A program made the position numbers and the translations under genes. Of a stretch of 26,393 nucleotides of DNA, positions 8,584 to 17,526 are shown one piece after another. This DNA is from Allobrachymonas sp. GTDB lineage: Bacteria > Pseudomonadota > Gammaproteobacteria > Burkholderiales > Burkholderiaceae_C. Position 1 is the first letter of the stretch, and the number at the start of each line of letters is the position of its first letter. Location: NCBI GenBank assembly GCA_012036375.1, contig JAAUOI010000002.1, forward strand, positions 1 through 26,393, written 5' to 3'. Below the pieces are notes generated by a model, which saw nothing but the letters and a program-made list of their open reading frames with translations, did not search any database and had not been told where the DNA came from.

Positions 8584-9470
8584 ATGAAACACTTCACACT
8601 TTTTGTATTGTTTGCGGTCTTAAGCAATATGGCACATGCCCAAAGCATGCTGGAAAAATTCGCAGCACCCGCGAGATCACGGTGGCGCACCGCGATGCCT
8701 CGATTCCGTTTTCTTACCTCGATGCAAACGGACAACCCATTGGCTATGCGATGGATTTGTGTCTCAAAGTCGTTGACGCGATCAAGCGAGAGCTGAAGCT
8801 GCCTGCGCTTGATGTGAAATACCTCAAAGTAACATCGTCTTCTCGCATCCCCGCTATTGCCCAAGGTCAGGCAGCGCTTGAATGTGGCTCGACCACCAAT
8901 ACCGTTGAGCGACGCAAGCAGGTCGATTACACAATTGCGCATTTCATCTCATCAGCGCGTTTTTTGGTGCGAGTGGATTCCAAGATTGAGCGCTTGGAGG
9001 ATCTGGAGGGAAAGCTTGTGGTGTCCACGCGCGGCTCGACCAACTTGAAAACACTGGAGCGCATCAATGCAGAGCGCGCGCTCAAGATGAAGGTGCTGGA
9101 AGCCGCTGACCACGGCGAGGCATTCAGTCAAGTGGCACAGAAAAAAGCAGATGCATTCGCGATGGATGATGTGCTGTTGTTTGGCCTACGTGCCAATTCC
9201 AGCGAGCCACAAGCTTTCAAAGTCATCGGTAAACCGATGACGATTGAACCCTATGCCATCATGTTGCCAAAGGGAGATGCAGCTTTCAAACGTGTGGTGG
9301 ATGCCGAGGTGCGGCGCATTATTTTGAGCGGAGAAATCAATGCGATCTATCGCAAATGGTTTGAGCAAGCGATTCCGCCCAAAGGCATCAATTTGAATTT
9401 ACCGATGCCTTTTATGCTGAAAGACTCATTCAAGTTTCCAAGCGACAAGGTGGCGGATTTGGCTCAGTGA
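8584..9470 (+). CDS. Periplasmic amino-acid-binding protein (GltI-like), copy 2, frameshifted as read
   Basis: A family 3 solute-binding protein paralogous to the one at 5266-6153, about 295 residues when repaired. The start at 8584 encodes a signal peptide (MKHFTLFVLFAVLSNMAHAQ). The mature domain continues in another frame: REITVAHRDASIPFSYLD, AALECGSTTNTVERR, STRGSTNLKTLERIN, DAFAMDDVLLFGL and KWFEQAIPPKG. One A is missing from the A5 run at 8654-8658; restoring it gives MLEKIRSTREITVAHRD and joins leader to body. Without repair the body has no leader and would not be exported. It is divergent from the LysR gene and abuts the convergent hydrolase at 9471. Confidence 0.85.
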
Positions 9471-10350
9471 TCAAGTGCTGGCCAGTAGACCTTGCTTCAT
9501 GAGCCAAGTGAGGAGGTCTGGCCACAGGCGCTGCCCGACTTCTTTGCGGAAGTAACCCATATGACCCACTTGCTGCACGCCGAGCGCTTTGGCTTCGAGG
9601 TCAATACGTTCAACTTGGGTATTGCGATAGCCAGAAAAAAAGCATCGCGCGAGGCGGGTGGTGCCCACAGGTCATCGGTGCTCACGGCGGCGGCGACTGG
9701 AATCGTGATGCGATCGAACTGCTGGGCAATGGCCACTGCGTCAGGCGCTTTGTCATCAAAGAAATAGCGCGGGAAGCTGCACCAGCGTTTCCAATCGCGG
9801 TACACGCCCAGTGGTATGTCTTCACCGATCCCAAACTTGCTCATGGGCTGATAGCCGAGCAAGCTAGTGACCACCGGGCCGATCAGATTCCACAACACCC
9901 AGACTTTGATGCGCTCGGCAGGCGGCATCCAGCCATGCCAGCCTGCGCCGCTGCCACAAAAGTAGGCTGCACGAAGAGCGTTGGGGTCGGGCAGTTGGCC
10001 GAGCGCGTGGCCGCCTAGGCTGTGGCCCACCATGTAAGCAGCGCCGCGCTTTGTCGCGTAATCGACGACAGCAGCCAAATCTTTATTGCTCCAATCGGCG
10101 TAATCCATCTTGAAGCCACGCAGCGGTGCATGCTTGGAGCGCCAATGCCGCGATAGTCTGCCGCGATGGCATGCACGCCTCGGCTGGCTACGTATTCGCA
10201 GAATCGTTTGTAAAAACCACGCGGCACTGCGGTGGCGCAGCCGATCACGATCCATTGCTCGGTGTCGCTGGCATCAAAGGCGGGGTGATAGACCGTGGCG
10301 GCTAAACGGTAGCCGTCTGTCGTTGTCAATTCGATGTCTTGTGAAGTCAT
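9471..10350 (-). CDS. Alpha/beta hydrolase (serine-hydrolase type), two frameshifts as read
   Basis: A soluble alpha/beta hydrolase of about 293 residues once two single-base losses are restored. The N-terminal part (MTSQDIELTTTDGYRLAATVYHP, GCATAVPRGFYKRF, AIAADYRGIG) breaks near 10128-10136, where one added base gives HAPLRGFKMDYADW. The middle part carries the nucleophile elbow GHSLGGHALGQL and AAVSTDDLWAPP. The C-terminal part breaks in the A7 run at 9635-9641; one more base gives DAFFSGYRNTQVERIDL and continues to QVGHMGYFRKE, whose His completes the triad, and the stop at 9471. The protein resembles COG4757-type predicted hydrolases. Function unknown. Confidence 0.78.
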
Positions 10351-10478
10351 GCGGCATTACACACGGGACTTGCGGCTTTGGCTTGTACACGCAGGACAGT
10401 TCTATGGACTCGCCAACCCAATTTTTTGTCGCAAATGAGTCTAGGAGTCTGGGCCGTGAGCATGCTCCGCCCTGATTG

Positions 10479-11642
10479 TCAGCCGCGCGTTCGTGCCAAG
10501 TAACGTTTGCGCCAGAACACCAAGCCGAGAACCGCAGCCGTCAACACCATGCTGCTCAGTGCCCACCAAAAGCCAGCCTTGTCATGGATGAATGGCAAGA
10601 ACTCAAAGTTCATTCCGAAAATGCCGGCAATGAGATTGAGTGGCAGAAAAATCGCCGTCAAAGCGGTGAGCGTGCGCATGATGTCATTGGTGCGGTTGCT
10701 TTGTGCGGAAAAATGGATTTGCACCACCGTTTCGGCCGATTGCTCCAAGCGCTGCGCGTGGCGCATGACGCGCTCGATATGCTCCATCACGTCGCGGGCG
10801 CGGGCAATGAGCTGGTCGCGCTGGAGTTGGAAGGCTGCGCGTTGCTCGGCCGTATCTAGGCTCAATGTTGTTTGCGGGGTTTCTTGAATCGCATCAAGCC
10901 ATTCTTGCATGGCATCGTGCTGTTCATCGCATAAATCTTCCAACACATGCAACTGGCCGCGTGCGCTCATGAGTGCGCCCCAGTTGTTAAAGCGTGAGCT
11001 GGGCTTGAGCAGTTCGGCTTGCCAATGATCCAGTTCGCTGGAGAGTTCTTTGCGCAATTCCAAATAGCTGTCCACCATGACGTTGATCATGCGCAGGCTT
11101 AAATCTGCCGGGCTGTTGGGCAAGCGGCTGCGCGCGCTGGTCAACTCCACACTGTGCTTGGCATCGAGCAAATAACGCTGAACAAAATTACGCGCCGCAT
11201 AGCAGCCGCGCGTGTGGGTGCTGATCAGCAGGCGGTCAAACACGGCAAAGCCTACCGCTTTGGAGTGGATGCGCCGAATGATGGGCGCTTGCTTTTTACC
11301 GGGGCGCTGCGGCACGCCTTGGCTGTGGTAAGCCGTTACAGCGGCCTCCTGCTTCGCTTCTGAGAGCATTTCCATTGGCGTGGCCAAGCGGCGGAAAATC
11401 ACGAGGTCGTAAATCGAGGTGTAGTCGTAATGTGAAGGGTGTTGCGCATTTTGCAGATCACTCAGGTGCACATCGAGCAGCGGCGAGCCGCCCAAGCGCT
11501 GCGCCGCAATTTGAAGCTGTGGCAGATGCGCGGCAAAATCATCGCGATCCAGATAAATCCACACAAAGCGCCCCGCGCCGAGCTGCTCGGGCACAGTTTC
11601 TAAGAAGCGCAGGCTGCCTTCAGTGAACTCAATGATTTGCAT
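10479..11642 (-). CDS. corA: CorA-family divalent cation transporter
   Basis: A 387-residue magnesium/zinc channel of the CorA/ZntB superfamily. The long N-terminal cytoplasmic region is rich in charged helices and forms the funnel. Two C-terminal transmembrane segments follow: the first is TLTALTAIFLPLNLIAGIFG, ending in the signature GMN (GIFGMNFEF), and the second is FWWALSSMVLTAAVLGLVFW. A short basic tail ends KRYLARTRG. Whether Mg or Zn is carried cannot be told; the missing acidic residues after GMN (NFEFLPF rather than the MPE of classical CorA) leave ZntB-like behaviour possible. It lies downstream of hemB on the same strand, separated by repeat R4. Confidence 0.92.
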   Translation of the reverse strand: MQIIEFTEGSLRFLETVPEQLGAGRFVWIYLDRDDFAAHLPQLQIAAQRLGGSPLLDVHLSDLQNAQHPSHYDYTSIYDLVIFRRLATPMEMLSEAKQEAAVTAYHSQGVPQRPGKKQAPIIRRIHSKAVGFAVFDRLLISTHTRGCYAARNFVQRYLLDAKHSVELTSARSRLPNSPADLSLRMINVMVDSYLELRKELSSELDHWQAELLKPSSRFNNWGALMSARGQLHVLEDLCDEQHDAMQEWLDAIQETPQTTLSLDTAEQRAAFQLQRDQLIARARDVMEHIERVMRHAQRLEQSAETVVQIHFSAQSNRTNDIMRTLTALTAIFLPLNLIAGIFGMNFEFLPFIHDKAGFWWALSSMVLTAAVLGLVFWRKRYLARTRG

Positions 11643-11644
11643 GG

Positions 11645-11709
11645 TTTTTTAAGTGTTTTTGGCCTCTAGCCGGCATAAAATGTGCGTGGAATGCTATCGT
11701 TTTAATAGT
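11645..11709 (+). repeat. Dispersed repeat copy R4 (full length)
   Basis: TTTTTTAAGTGTTTTTGGCC, TCTAGCCGGCATAAAATGTG, then CGTGGAATGCTATCGTTTTAATAG. This full-length copy occupies nearly all of the gap between the hemB stop and the corA start, so a transcript from hemB to corA would include its complement. Confidence 0.78.
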
Positions 11710-11723
11710 AATTCAAAGACTCG

Positions 11724-12731
11724 TTAAAAAGTCTCTTGGCGTAGTAAACGCGCTGCATGCACCGCAAAATAGGTGAGCACGCCATCTGAGCCTGCGCGTT
11801 TGAATGCTAAGAGGCTTTCCATCATCACCGCATCATGATCAAGCCAGCCGTTGTGCGCAGCCGCTTTTAGCATCGCATATTCGCCGCTGACTTGGTAGGC
11901 AAAGGTCGGCACTTTGAATTCGTCTTTGACGCGGCGCACGATGTCTAGGTACGGCATGCCGGGCTTGACCATCACCATGTCTGCGCCTTCTGCAATGTCC
12001 ATACCTACTTCTCGCAAGGCTTCATCGCTGTTACCAGGATCCATTTGGTAAACCTTTTTATTCGATTTACCAAGGTTGCCTGCGCTGCCCACGGCATCGC
12101 GGAAAGGGCCATAAAAGCTGCTGGCGTATTTAGCACTGTAGGCCATGATTCTGGTGTGAATGTGACCGGCTTTCTCCAGTGCAGAGCGAATTGCACCGAT
12201 GCGACCATCCATCATGTCGCTGGGCGCGACGATGTCTACGCCCGCCTCGGCTTGGGTCAATGCTTGTTTTTGCAGCAAGGCGACGGTTTCATCGTTCAGG
12301 ATGTAGCCAGTGTCGTCAATCACGCCGTCTTGTCCATGCGTGGTGAACGGATCGAGCGCCACATCGGTCATTACGCCCAACTCAGGGAAGTGTTTTTTCA
12401 GCGCTTGCACGGCGCGGGGCACCAGACCTTGAGGATTCCACGCCTCCTGTCCATCTGGCGTTTTGAGTGCTTTGTCGATCACGGGAAACAGCGCCAAGGC
12501 CGGAATACCCAGCTTGACGCATTCCTCAGCCACGGGCAGCAGCAAATCGACGCTGAGGCGCTCCACGCCGGGCATGGAGGCTACCGCTTGGCGCTCGTTT
12601 GTTCCATCCAAAATGAAGACCGGGTAAATCAAATCGTGGACAGACAATGCATGCTCGCGCACGAGATGGCGGGTGAAAGCATCGCGGCGTAAACGGCGCG
12701 GGCGGGTGGACGGAAATTGAGTGGGGATCAT
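11724..12731 (-). CDS. hemB: Delta-aminolevulinic acid dehydratase (porphobilinogen synthase)
   Basis: HemB (335 residues) condenses two 5-aminolevulinate molecules to porphobilinogen, an early cytosolic step of haem synthesis. Landmarks are RPRRLRRDAFTRHLVREH at the N-terminus, YPVFILDG, the metal region DVALDPFTTHGQDG, PSDMMDGRI, the first active-site Lys in MAYSAKYASSFYGPFRDA and the Schiff-base Lys in MVKPGMPYLDIVR. The catalytic zinc cysteines of yeast/human/E. coli enzymes are replaced (DVALDPFTTHG), so this is the magnesium-type enzyme as in Pseudomonas. The ATG at 12731 gives the standard length; the longer frame to 12812 is not supported. Intact, unlike many neighbours. Confidence 0.96.
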   Translation of the reverse strand: MIPTQFPSTRPRRLRRDAFTRHLVREHALSVHDLIYPVFILDGTNERQAVASMPGVERLSVDLLLPVAEECVKLGIPALALFPVIDKALKTPDGQEAWNPQGLVPRAVQALKKHFPELGVMTDVALDPFTTHGQDGVIDDTGYILNDETVALLQKQALTQAEAGVDIVAPSDMMDGRIGAIRSALEKAGHIHTRIMAYSAKYASSFYGPFRDAVGSAGNLGKSNKKVYQMDPGNSDEALREVGMDIAEGADMVMVKPGMPYLDIVRRVKDEFKVPTFAYQVSGEYAMLKAAAHNGWLDHDAVMMESLLAFKRAGSDGVLTYFAVHAARLLRQETF

Positions 12732-13112
12732 GATGGGATTTTCTCTTAACTCAAGCGTGTAGGAGTGGCTTGGGGTGGCGCAAATCGATTGGGCGAAGCG
12801 CGCCAAAAACAAGGCGTAATGTTGGTAGCTAACAGATATTGATTTTTGAAATAAGTCAAGTTGAACAAACTCTCAACAAACGTAAAAAACTGCGAGAATT
12901 AGCAAAAACTGCATAATAAGTGTCTCCTTGGTGACTAAAGTCTGAGAATTGCCGATCATCCTGAAATTTTTCCGTTGATTAAAAGCAACACAAGGGAACA
13001 CTCCAGCTTGTATACAGTTTGAGTTTTGGCTACATTACGTGTGGGCGCTACGGCGCTCCCCGCTTTTCCTCCCTGAGCGGGCGCCTTGATGCATGACAGC
13101 AAAAGGCTTACC
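12732..13112. other. Non-coding interval upstream of hemB and nudJ
   Basis: No protein gene is visible. The part nearest hemB is AT-rich and likely holds its promoter, although no convincing -35/-10 pair stands out. The right part contains the promoter-like pair at 13008-13036 and the body of a possible small RNA. Confidence 0.5.
13008..13036 (+). promoter_or_regulatory. Candidate sigma-70 promoter for a small RNA
   Basis: TTGTAT (13008-13013) and TACATT (13031-13036) are separated by exactly 17 bp, partial matches to TTGACA/TATAAT. No protein start follows; the next feature is a strong intrinsic terminator about 75 bp on. This favours a short non-coding transcript. It could still be chance. 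Confidence 0.35.
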
Positions 13113-13140
13113 CGGCCACTTTCGAGTGGCCGTTTTTTTT
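13043..13140 (+). ncRNA. Putative intergenic small RNA (about 98 nt)
   Basis: Between a promoter-like pair and a perfect terminator lies a GC-rich segment that can fold: GGGCGC (13043 onward) can pair with GCGCC before TTGATGCATG, and CCCCGC with GCGGG. The 3' end is the terminator hairpin at 13113-13140. It is on the plus strand, antisense in direction to both hemB and nudJ and outside both. I do not recognise the family; it could instead be a leader or a decayed gene end. Confidence 0.35.
13113..13140 (+). terminator. Strong intrinsic terminator
   Basis: CGGCCACT (13113-13120), a TTCG tetraloop and AGTGGCCG (13125-13132) form a perfect 8-bp stem followed by eight T residues. It reads on the plus strand and lies seven bases from the nudJ stop on the opposite strand. 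No plus-strand protein gene precedes it, which supports a short transcript upstream. Confidence 0.85.
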
Positions 13141-13146
13141 GCCAAT

Positions 13147-13632
13147 TTAAGAGTTGTACACACTGTCATCTGTATGGATACTGTTCAGGGGCAAGCGCTT
13201 GCCAGCCAAATAATCTTCAATGCACTGCAAGACCATGGGGCTGCGATGCTGCAAAGAGCTTGCCCGAATCTCATCCGCAGTCATCCAGATGGTACGAACA
13301 ATCGGCGTGTCCAGAGTTTGTCCAAGCACTGCTTCGCTGACCTTGCCGCAAAATGCAAAACGTAAGTAACTGATGACTTCACCTGTGGCTGGGCGATGAA
13401 ATTTGCTCATATAGATGCCCAAGAAATGCTCCGGTGTGAAATGTCGCGCAGTTTCTTCATTGACTTCGCGGATACAGGCTTGCACCAAACTCTCGCCTGC
13501 ATCTAAGTGACCGGCCGGGTTGTTGAGTTTGAGTCCTTCTTGCGTCATTTCCTCAACCAAAAGAAACTGGCCATCGCGCTCAATAATGGCGGCCACCGTG
13601 ACACTGGGTTTAAATCGTTCATCAGAATTCAT
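13147..13632 (-). CDS. nudJ: NUDIX hydrolase, NudJ-like phosphatase
   Basis: A 161-residue cytosolic Nudix enzyme. The Nudix box is complete: GHLDAGESLVQACIREVNEE followed by T, matching G-x5-E-x7-REU-x-EE. The surrounding sequence (RFKPSVTVAAIIERDGQFLLVEE, NNPAGHLDAGE, SYLRFAFCG, SPMVLQCIEDYLAGKRLPL) follows E. coli NudJ, which hydrolyses HMP-PP and nucleoside di/triphosphates. The ATG at 13632 begins MNSDERFKPSVTV, like family members; a TTG at 13671 would add 13 unlikely residues. No strong ribosome-binding site is visible. Confidence 0.9.
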   Translation of the reverse strand: MNSDERFKPSVTVAAIIERDGQFLLVEEMTQEGLKLNNPAGHLDAGESLVQACIREVNEETARHFTPEHFLGIYMSKFHRPATGEVISYLRFAFCGKVSEAVLGQTLDTPIVRTIWMTADEIRASSLQHRSPMVLQCIEDYLAGKRLPLNSIHTDDSVYNS

Positions 13633-13770
13633 GCGGGCATTATGTGCAAGCTTGTCACTGCATATGCCCAATTCGTCTAATCACTCTATGTTTGGCATGA
13701 AAAATAGTGGCGTTCTCGTGTAAGCTGATGTTCAGTTCTAGTCATATATCCAAAGATTGAGGAGAAACCT

Positions 13771-14921
13771 ATGCGAATTGGCGTTCCCGCCGAAACACTG
13801 CCGGGCGAAACACGAGTGGCCGTGACCCCCGAGACAGCCAAAAACTCATCGCGCAAGGGCATAGTTTGCATATTCAATCCGGCGCTGGCGTGACCGCAAG
13901 TGCGGTGGACTCAAGCTACGAGGCAGTGGGCTGCCAGATGACGGATGCTGCAGGCGCGTATGGCTGCGATTTGGTGCTGAAAGTGCGTGCACCCTCGGCG
14001 GCTGAAGTGACGCATTTAAAAAGCGGCTCAGTATTGGTGGGCATGCTCGAACCCTTCAACGCAGAGGGCTTGCAGCGCTTGGCGACAGCTGGTGTGACTG
14101 GATTTGCGCTAGAAGCCGCGCCTCGAACGACTCGTGCGCAAAGCATGGATGTGTTGTCATCCCAAGCCAATATCGCGGGGTACAAAGCTGTGATGATGGC
14201 GGCCAATGCCTATGGCCGCTTGTTCCCCATGCTCATGACAGCGGCGGGCACGATCAAAGCAGCACGCGTGGTAATTCTCGGCGTGGGCGTGGCGGGCTTG
14301 CAGGCAATAGCAACTGCCAAACGCCTTGGCGCTGTGATTGAAGCCTCTGATGTGCGGCCTTCTGTGAAAGAGCAAGTCGAATCACTCGGCGGCAAATTCA
14401 TTGATGTACCGTATGAAACCGATGAAGAGCGCGAAGCGGCAGTGGGGGTGGGCGGCTATGCCAAGCCGATGCCTGCGAGCTGGATGGATCGTCAAAAGCT
14501 TGAAGTTGCCAAAAAAGTGGCTGCTGCCGATGTGGTAATTTCTACCGCGCTGATTCCCGGCCGCGCCGCGCCAACATTGATCACCGAAGACATGGTCAAA
14601 GCCATGAAGCCCGGCTCTGTCATTGTGGATATCGCAGCCGGCAAAGGCCCCGCAGGCGTGGGCGGCAATTGCCCGCTGTCTGAAGCCGATAAAACCGTGG
14701 TCAAACACGGCGTGACGATCATTGGTGAGACCAATCTTCCCGCGCTGGTGGCGGCCGATTCCTCTGCCTTGTATGCCCGCAACGTCTTGGACTTTCTCAA
14801 GCTCATCGCCCCACCCGCTGCAAAAGGCGAGCCAGCCGCCAGCTTGAAGATTGACTTGGAAGACGACATCGTGGCGGCTTGCTTGATGACACAGGGTGGA
14901 GAGGTTAGAAAGAAAGCATGA
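13771..14921 (+). CDS. pntAa: NAD(P) transhydrogenase subunit alpha part 1, frameshifted as read
   Basis: The soluble NAD(H)-binding domain I of proton-translocating transhydrogenase, about 383 residues when repaired. A good ribosome-binding site (GAGGAG) precedes the ATG at 13771, which opens MRIGVPAETLPGETRVAVTP, the canonical start. The frame breaks in the A5 run at 13840-13844; one added A gives PETAKKLIAQGHSLHIQSGAG. The rest is intact, with GYKAVMMAANAYGRLFPMLM, the NAD-binding GVGVAGLQAIATAKRLGA followed by EASDVR, and SWMDRQKLEVAKK. Transhydrogenase uses the proton gradient to make NADPH. It starts the pnt operon; its stop overlaps the next start (ATGA at 14918-14921). Confidence 0.9.
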
Positions 14922-15643
14922 TAAACATGAGGAACTCTCTGATTTCAGTTGCGGCAACTATATTGCTGGCAGCTACCCAAGCCAATGCGCATGAACTAAC
15001 GCTGGGTCTAGCCACCATCACCTTCGGTAGTGCCAATTGGATCTCAGCGACTGCACAGGACAAAGGTATGGCCTATACGGGGGATCTGCAAGGCACGATT
15101 GATAGCGAAAGCAAGATCTTTATCAACAAGAACAGTGCAGGCGAACTCGATGCGGTGCTTATCGCGCGTGGTAGTTTGGCGGGTTTACAAGGGGGCTACA
15201 TGGCCTATTCGCCCAAGTGTCCTGCAAACGGCGTGCTGTTTGCGGACGGTAATGAGGGGTTTAACACCACTTTTGCACAATGCCTGCGCGTCTTTAGTTT
15301 TGTGAACCCGCAGGGCGTATTCACCACGCTTGCCAAAGATCAACAAGAAATCCTAAAGCCCTATTTTGCAAGCTGGCAAGGCTTGGTCAGGCCGATGACG
15401 GCTTACTATGCTAACTCGACGGGCACATTTGTTCATATGCTGGTGCTGGTTTCGGCCAAGGCTAGTGGCATCGAAGATCCTACTCAACCTTACTCGCGCG
15501 CCGCTCAGTCCGAGCAATCTGTGGCGTGGGGCAAAAAACTCATGCAACAAGTCAAGGGCAGCGTAATGTCGATGTCTGGACGTATGACGTTTCCAAGCTT
15601 TGATACAAATTCCGCCACCCCATCCACGACCCATGTCAAGTGA
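14918..15643 (+). CDS. Unrecognised secreted protein embedded in the pnt operon
   Basis: I do not recognise this 241-residue protein. Starting at 14918 (or 14930) it opens with a signal peptide (MRNSLISVAATILLAATQANA) cleaved before HELTLG. The mature part is 210-220 residues, mostly small and polar, with two internal Cys residues (SPKCPANG and FAQCLRVF) that could form a disulphide. It has no transmembrane segment beyond the leader. It overlaps pntAa by four bases and pntAb follows nine bases after its stop, so it must be cotranscribed with the transhydrogenase. The pnt operon normally has no such gene. Base composition is somewhat lower in GC than pntB. It may be an acquired cargo gene or a lineage-specific accessory. 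Confidence 0.75.
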   Translation: MINMRNSLISVAATILLAATQANAHELTLGLATITFGSANWISATAQDKGMAYTGDLQGTIDSESKIFINKNSAGELDAVLIARGSLAGLQGGYMAYSPKCPANGVLFADGNEGFNTTFAQCLRVFSFVNPQGVFTTLAKDQQEILKPYFASWQGLVRPMTAYYANSTGTFVHMLVLVSAKASGIEDPTQPYSRAAQSEQSVAWGKKLMQQVKGSVMSMSGRMTFPSFDTNSATPSTTHVK

Positions 15644-15652
15644 AAGAAAGCT

Positions 15653-15991
15653 ATGGACATCGTTTCCCCCACCATCCTCAATCTCATCATCTTCGTGCTC
15701 GCTATCTACGTGGGCTACCACGTGGTTTGGACCGTCACCCCAGCGCTGCACACGCCGCTTATGGCCGTGACGAATGCGATCTCTGCCATCGTGATCGTCG
15801 GTGCGATGCTCGCTGCGGCGCTCACTGAAGGCGGCGCGGCCAAAGCCATGGGTGTGCTCGCCGTGGCGCTGGCAGCAGTCAATGTGTTCGGCGGATTCTT
15901 AGTCACACGCCGTATGCTTGAAATGTTTAAGAAAAAAGAGCCAAAACAGGCTTCTGCCGGCACAGAATCTGCGCCGAATGCTACGAAATAA
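15653..15991 (+). CDS. pntAb: NAD(P) transhydrogenase subunit alpha part 2 (membrane)
   Basis: A 112-residue membrane subunit with about three hydrophobic helices: SPTILNLIIFVLAIYVGYHV, TNAISAIVIVGAMLAAAL and VLAVALAAVNVFGGFLVTRR. With PntB it forms the proton channel (domain II). GGFLVTRRMLEMFKKK is the family C-terminal end of the membrane part. The last residues (from A-G-T-E-S-A-P-N-A-T-K) and the stop codon are supplied by a copy of the dispersed repeat (R5), so the tail is probably not ancestral. The ribosome-binding site is a purine stretch (GAAAGAAAG). Confidence 0.92.
   Translation: MDIVSPTILNLIIFVLAIYVGYHVVWTVTPALHTPLMAVTNAISAIVIVGAMLAAALTEGGAAKAMGVLAVALAAVNVFGGFLVTRRMLEMFKKKEPKQASAGTESAPNATK
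15954..15985 (+). repeat. Dispersed repeat copy R5, forms the PntAb C-terminus
   Basis: GCCGGCACAGAATCTGCGCC followed by GAATGCTAC closely follows the repeat core; GCGCCGAATGCTA is identical to R2. It is read in frame as A-G-T-E-S-A-P-N-A-T, ending four codons or fewer before the stop. This is the same frame and orientation as in R7. Confidence 0.65.
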
Positions 15992-16003
15992 GGAGCGTTT
16001 GAG

Positions 16004-17427
16004 ATGAGTATGAACGTCGTCACGCTGCTGTATTTGGTAGCTTCTATTTGTTTTATTCAGGCTTTGAAAGGCCTGAGTCATCCCACCACCTCGATTCGCG
16101 GGAACCTGTTTGGCATGATCGGTATGGCCATTGCCGTGCTCACCACAGCGGCGCTGATCGTGCAGCTTTCAGGCGGCAAAGCGCAAGGTATGGTTTGGGT
16201 GTTGCTCGGCCTCGTCGTGGGCGGTGGCCTAGGCGCTTACATGGCGCAAAAGTTGAGATGACGAAAATGCCAGAGCTGGTGGCTTTCATGCACAGCATGA
16301 TTGGCTTGGCAGCAGTGTTCATTGCAGCGGCCACAGCCATTGAGCCTTGGGCTTTCTCCATCACCACCAAAGGCGGTGCGATTCCAGCGGGCAACCGCGT
16401 GGAGCTGGCGCTCGGTGCGGTGATTGGCGCGATCACCTTCAGTGGCTCCGTGATCGCTTTTGGCAAGCTCTCTGGTAAATACAAATTCCGCTTGTTCCAA
16501 GGTGCGCCAGTGATTTTCAGCGGTCAGCATATGGTCAATTTGGTACTCGGTTTGGCCATGGTTGCGCTGATCGGCGTTTACACCGCCACGCAAATCGACG
16601 CGGCGCTCTGGGCAGCGATTGCTATTGCCTTCGTGCTCGGCGTGCTCATCATCATTCCGATTGGCGGCGCAGACATGCCTGTGGTCGTGTCCATGCTCAA
16701 CAGCTATTCGGGCTGGGCAGCAGCGGGCATTGGCTTTTCGCTGAACAACTCCATGCTCATCATCGCTGGCTCACTCGTGGGCAGCTCGGGCGCGATTCTG
16801 TCTTACATCATGTGCAAGGCGATGAACCGCAGCTTCTTCAACGTGATTCTCGGCGGCTTCGGCGGCGACGCAGCCACCGCAGGCGGCGCAGCAGCAGAGC
16901 AGCGCCCCGTGAAATCCGGCAGCGCAGATGATGCCGCCTTCGTGCTCGGTAATGCCGAAACCGTGATCATCGTGCCCGGCTATGGCTTGGCTGTTGCTCG
17001 CGCGCAGCATGCTGTGAAAGAGCTCGCCGCCAAGCTCACCGCCAAAGGCGTGAACGTGAAATACGCGATTCACCCCGTAGCAGGCCGCATGCCCGGCCAC
17101 ATGAACGTGTTGCTCGCAGAAGCCGAAGTGCCGTATGACCAAGTGCACGAAATGGAAGACATCAACGGTGAATTCCAGCAAGCCGATGTGGCCATCATCT
17201 TGGGCGCCAACGATGTGGTCAACCCCGCCGCCCTGCAAAAAGGCAGCGCGATTTACGGCATGCCCATTTTGGAAGCCTACAAAGCCCGCACCGTCATCGT
17301 CAATAAACGCTCCATGGCCGCTGGCTATGCCGGCCTAGACAACGAACTTTTCTACATGGACAAAACCATGATGGTGTTTGGCGATGCGAAAAAGGTCGTC
17401 GAACATATGGTCAAGGCGGTGGAATAA
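16004..17427 (+). CDS. pntB: NAD(P) transhydrogenase subunit beta, frameshifted as read
   Basis: PntB carries membrane domain II helices and the NADP(H)-binding domain III, about 474 residues when repaired. The ATG at 16004 follows AAGGAG (15990-15995). The first part, VVTLLYLVASICFIQALKGL to GLGAYMAQK, breaks in the A4 run at 16248-16251; one added A gives MAQKVEMTKMPELVAFMHSM, the universally conserved junction. Downstream are multiple helices, the NADP-site VPGYGLAVARAQ, HPVAGRMPGHMNVLLAEA, ILGANDVVNPAA and the terminal NELFYMDKTMMVFGDAKK. The operon ends at the terminator 19 bases beyond the stop. Confidence 0.92.
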
Positions 17428-17445
17428 ACTGCACCACCTTCTCAG

Positions 17446-17478
17446 AACGGCGCTGCCCACTGGCCAGCGCCGTTTTTT
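17446..17478 (+). terminator. Intrinsic terminator of the pnt operon
   Basis: AACGGCGCTG (17446-17455) pairs perfectly with CAGCGCCGTT (17465-17474) over a 9-nt loop, followed by a six-T run (17473-17478). Position just after the pntB stop marks the end of the operon. Confidence 0.88.
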
Positions 17479-17526
17479 GCGCCAAATAACTTCAGGCTTT
17501 GCATAGAATGCGTCAAGGAGACCGAT

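Noticed and set aside
16771..17238. 155-codon reverse frame opposite pntB
   Set aside because: His-rich composition is the mirror of GTG/CAC-rich pntB codons; no start signals or family features.
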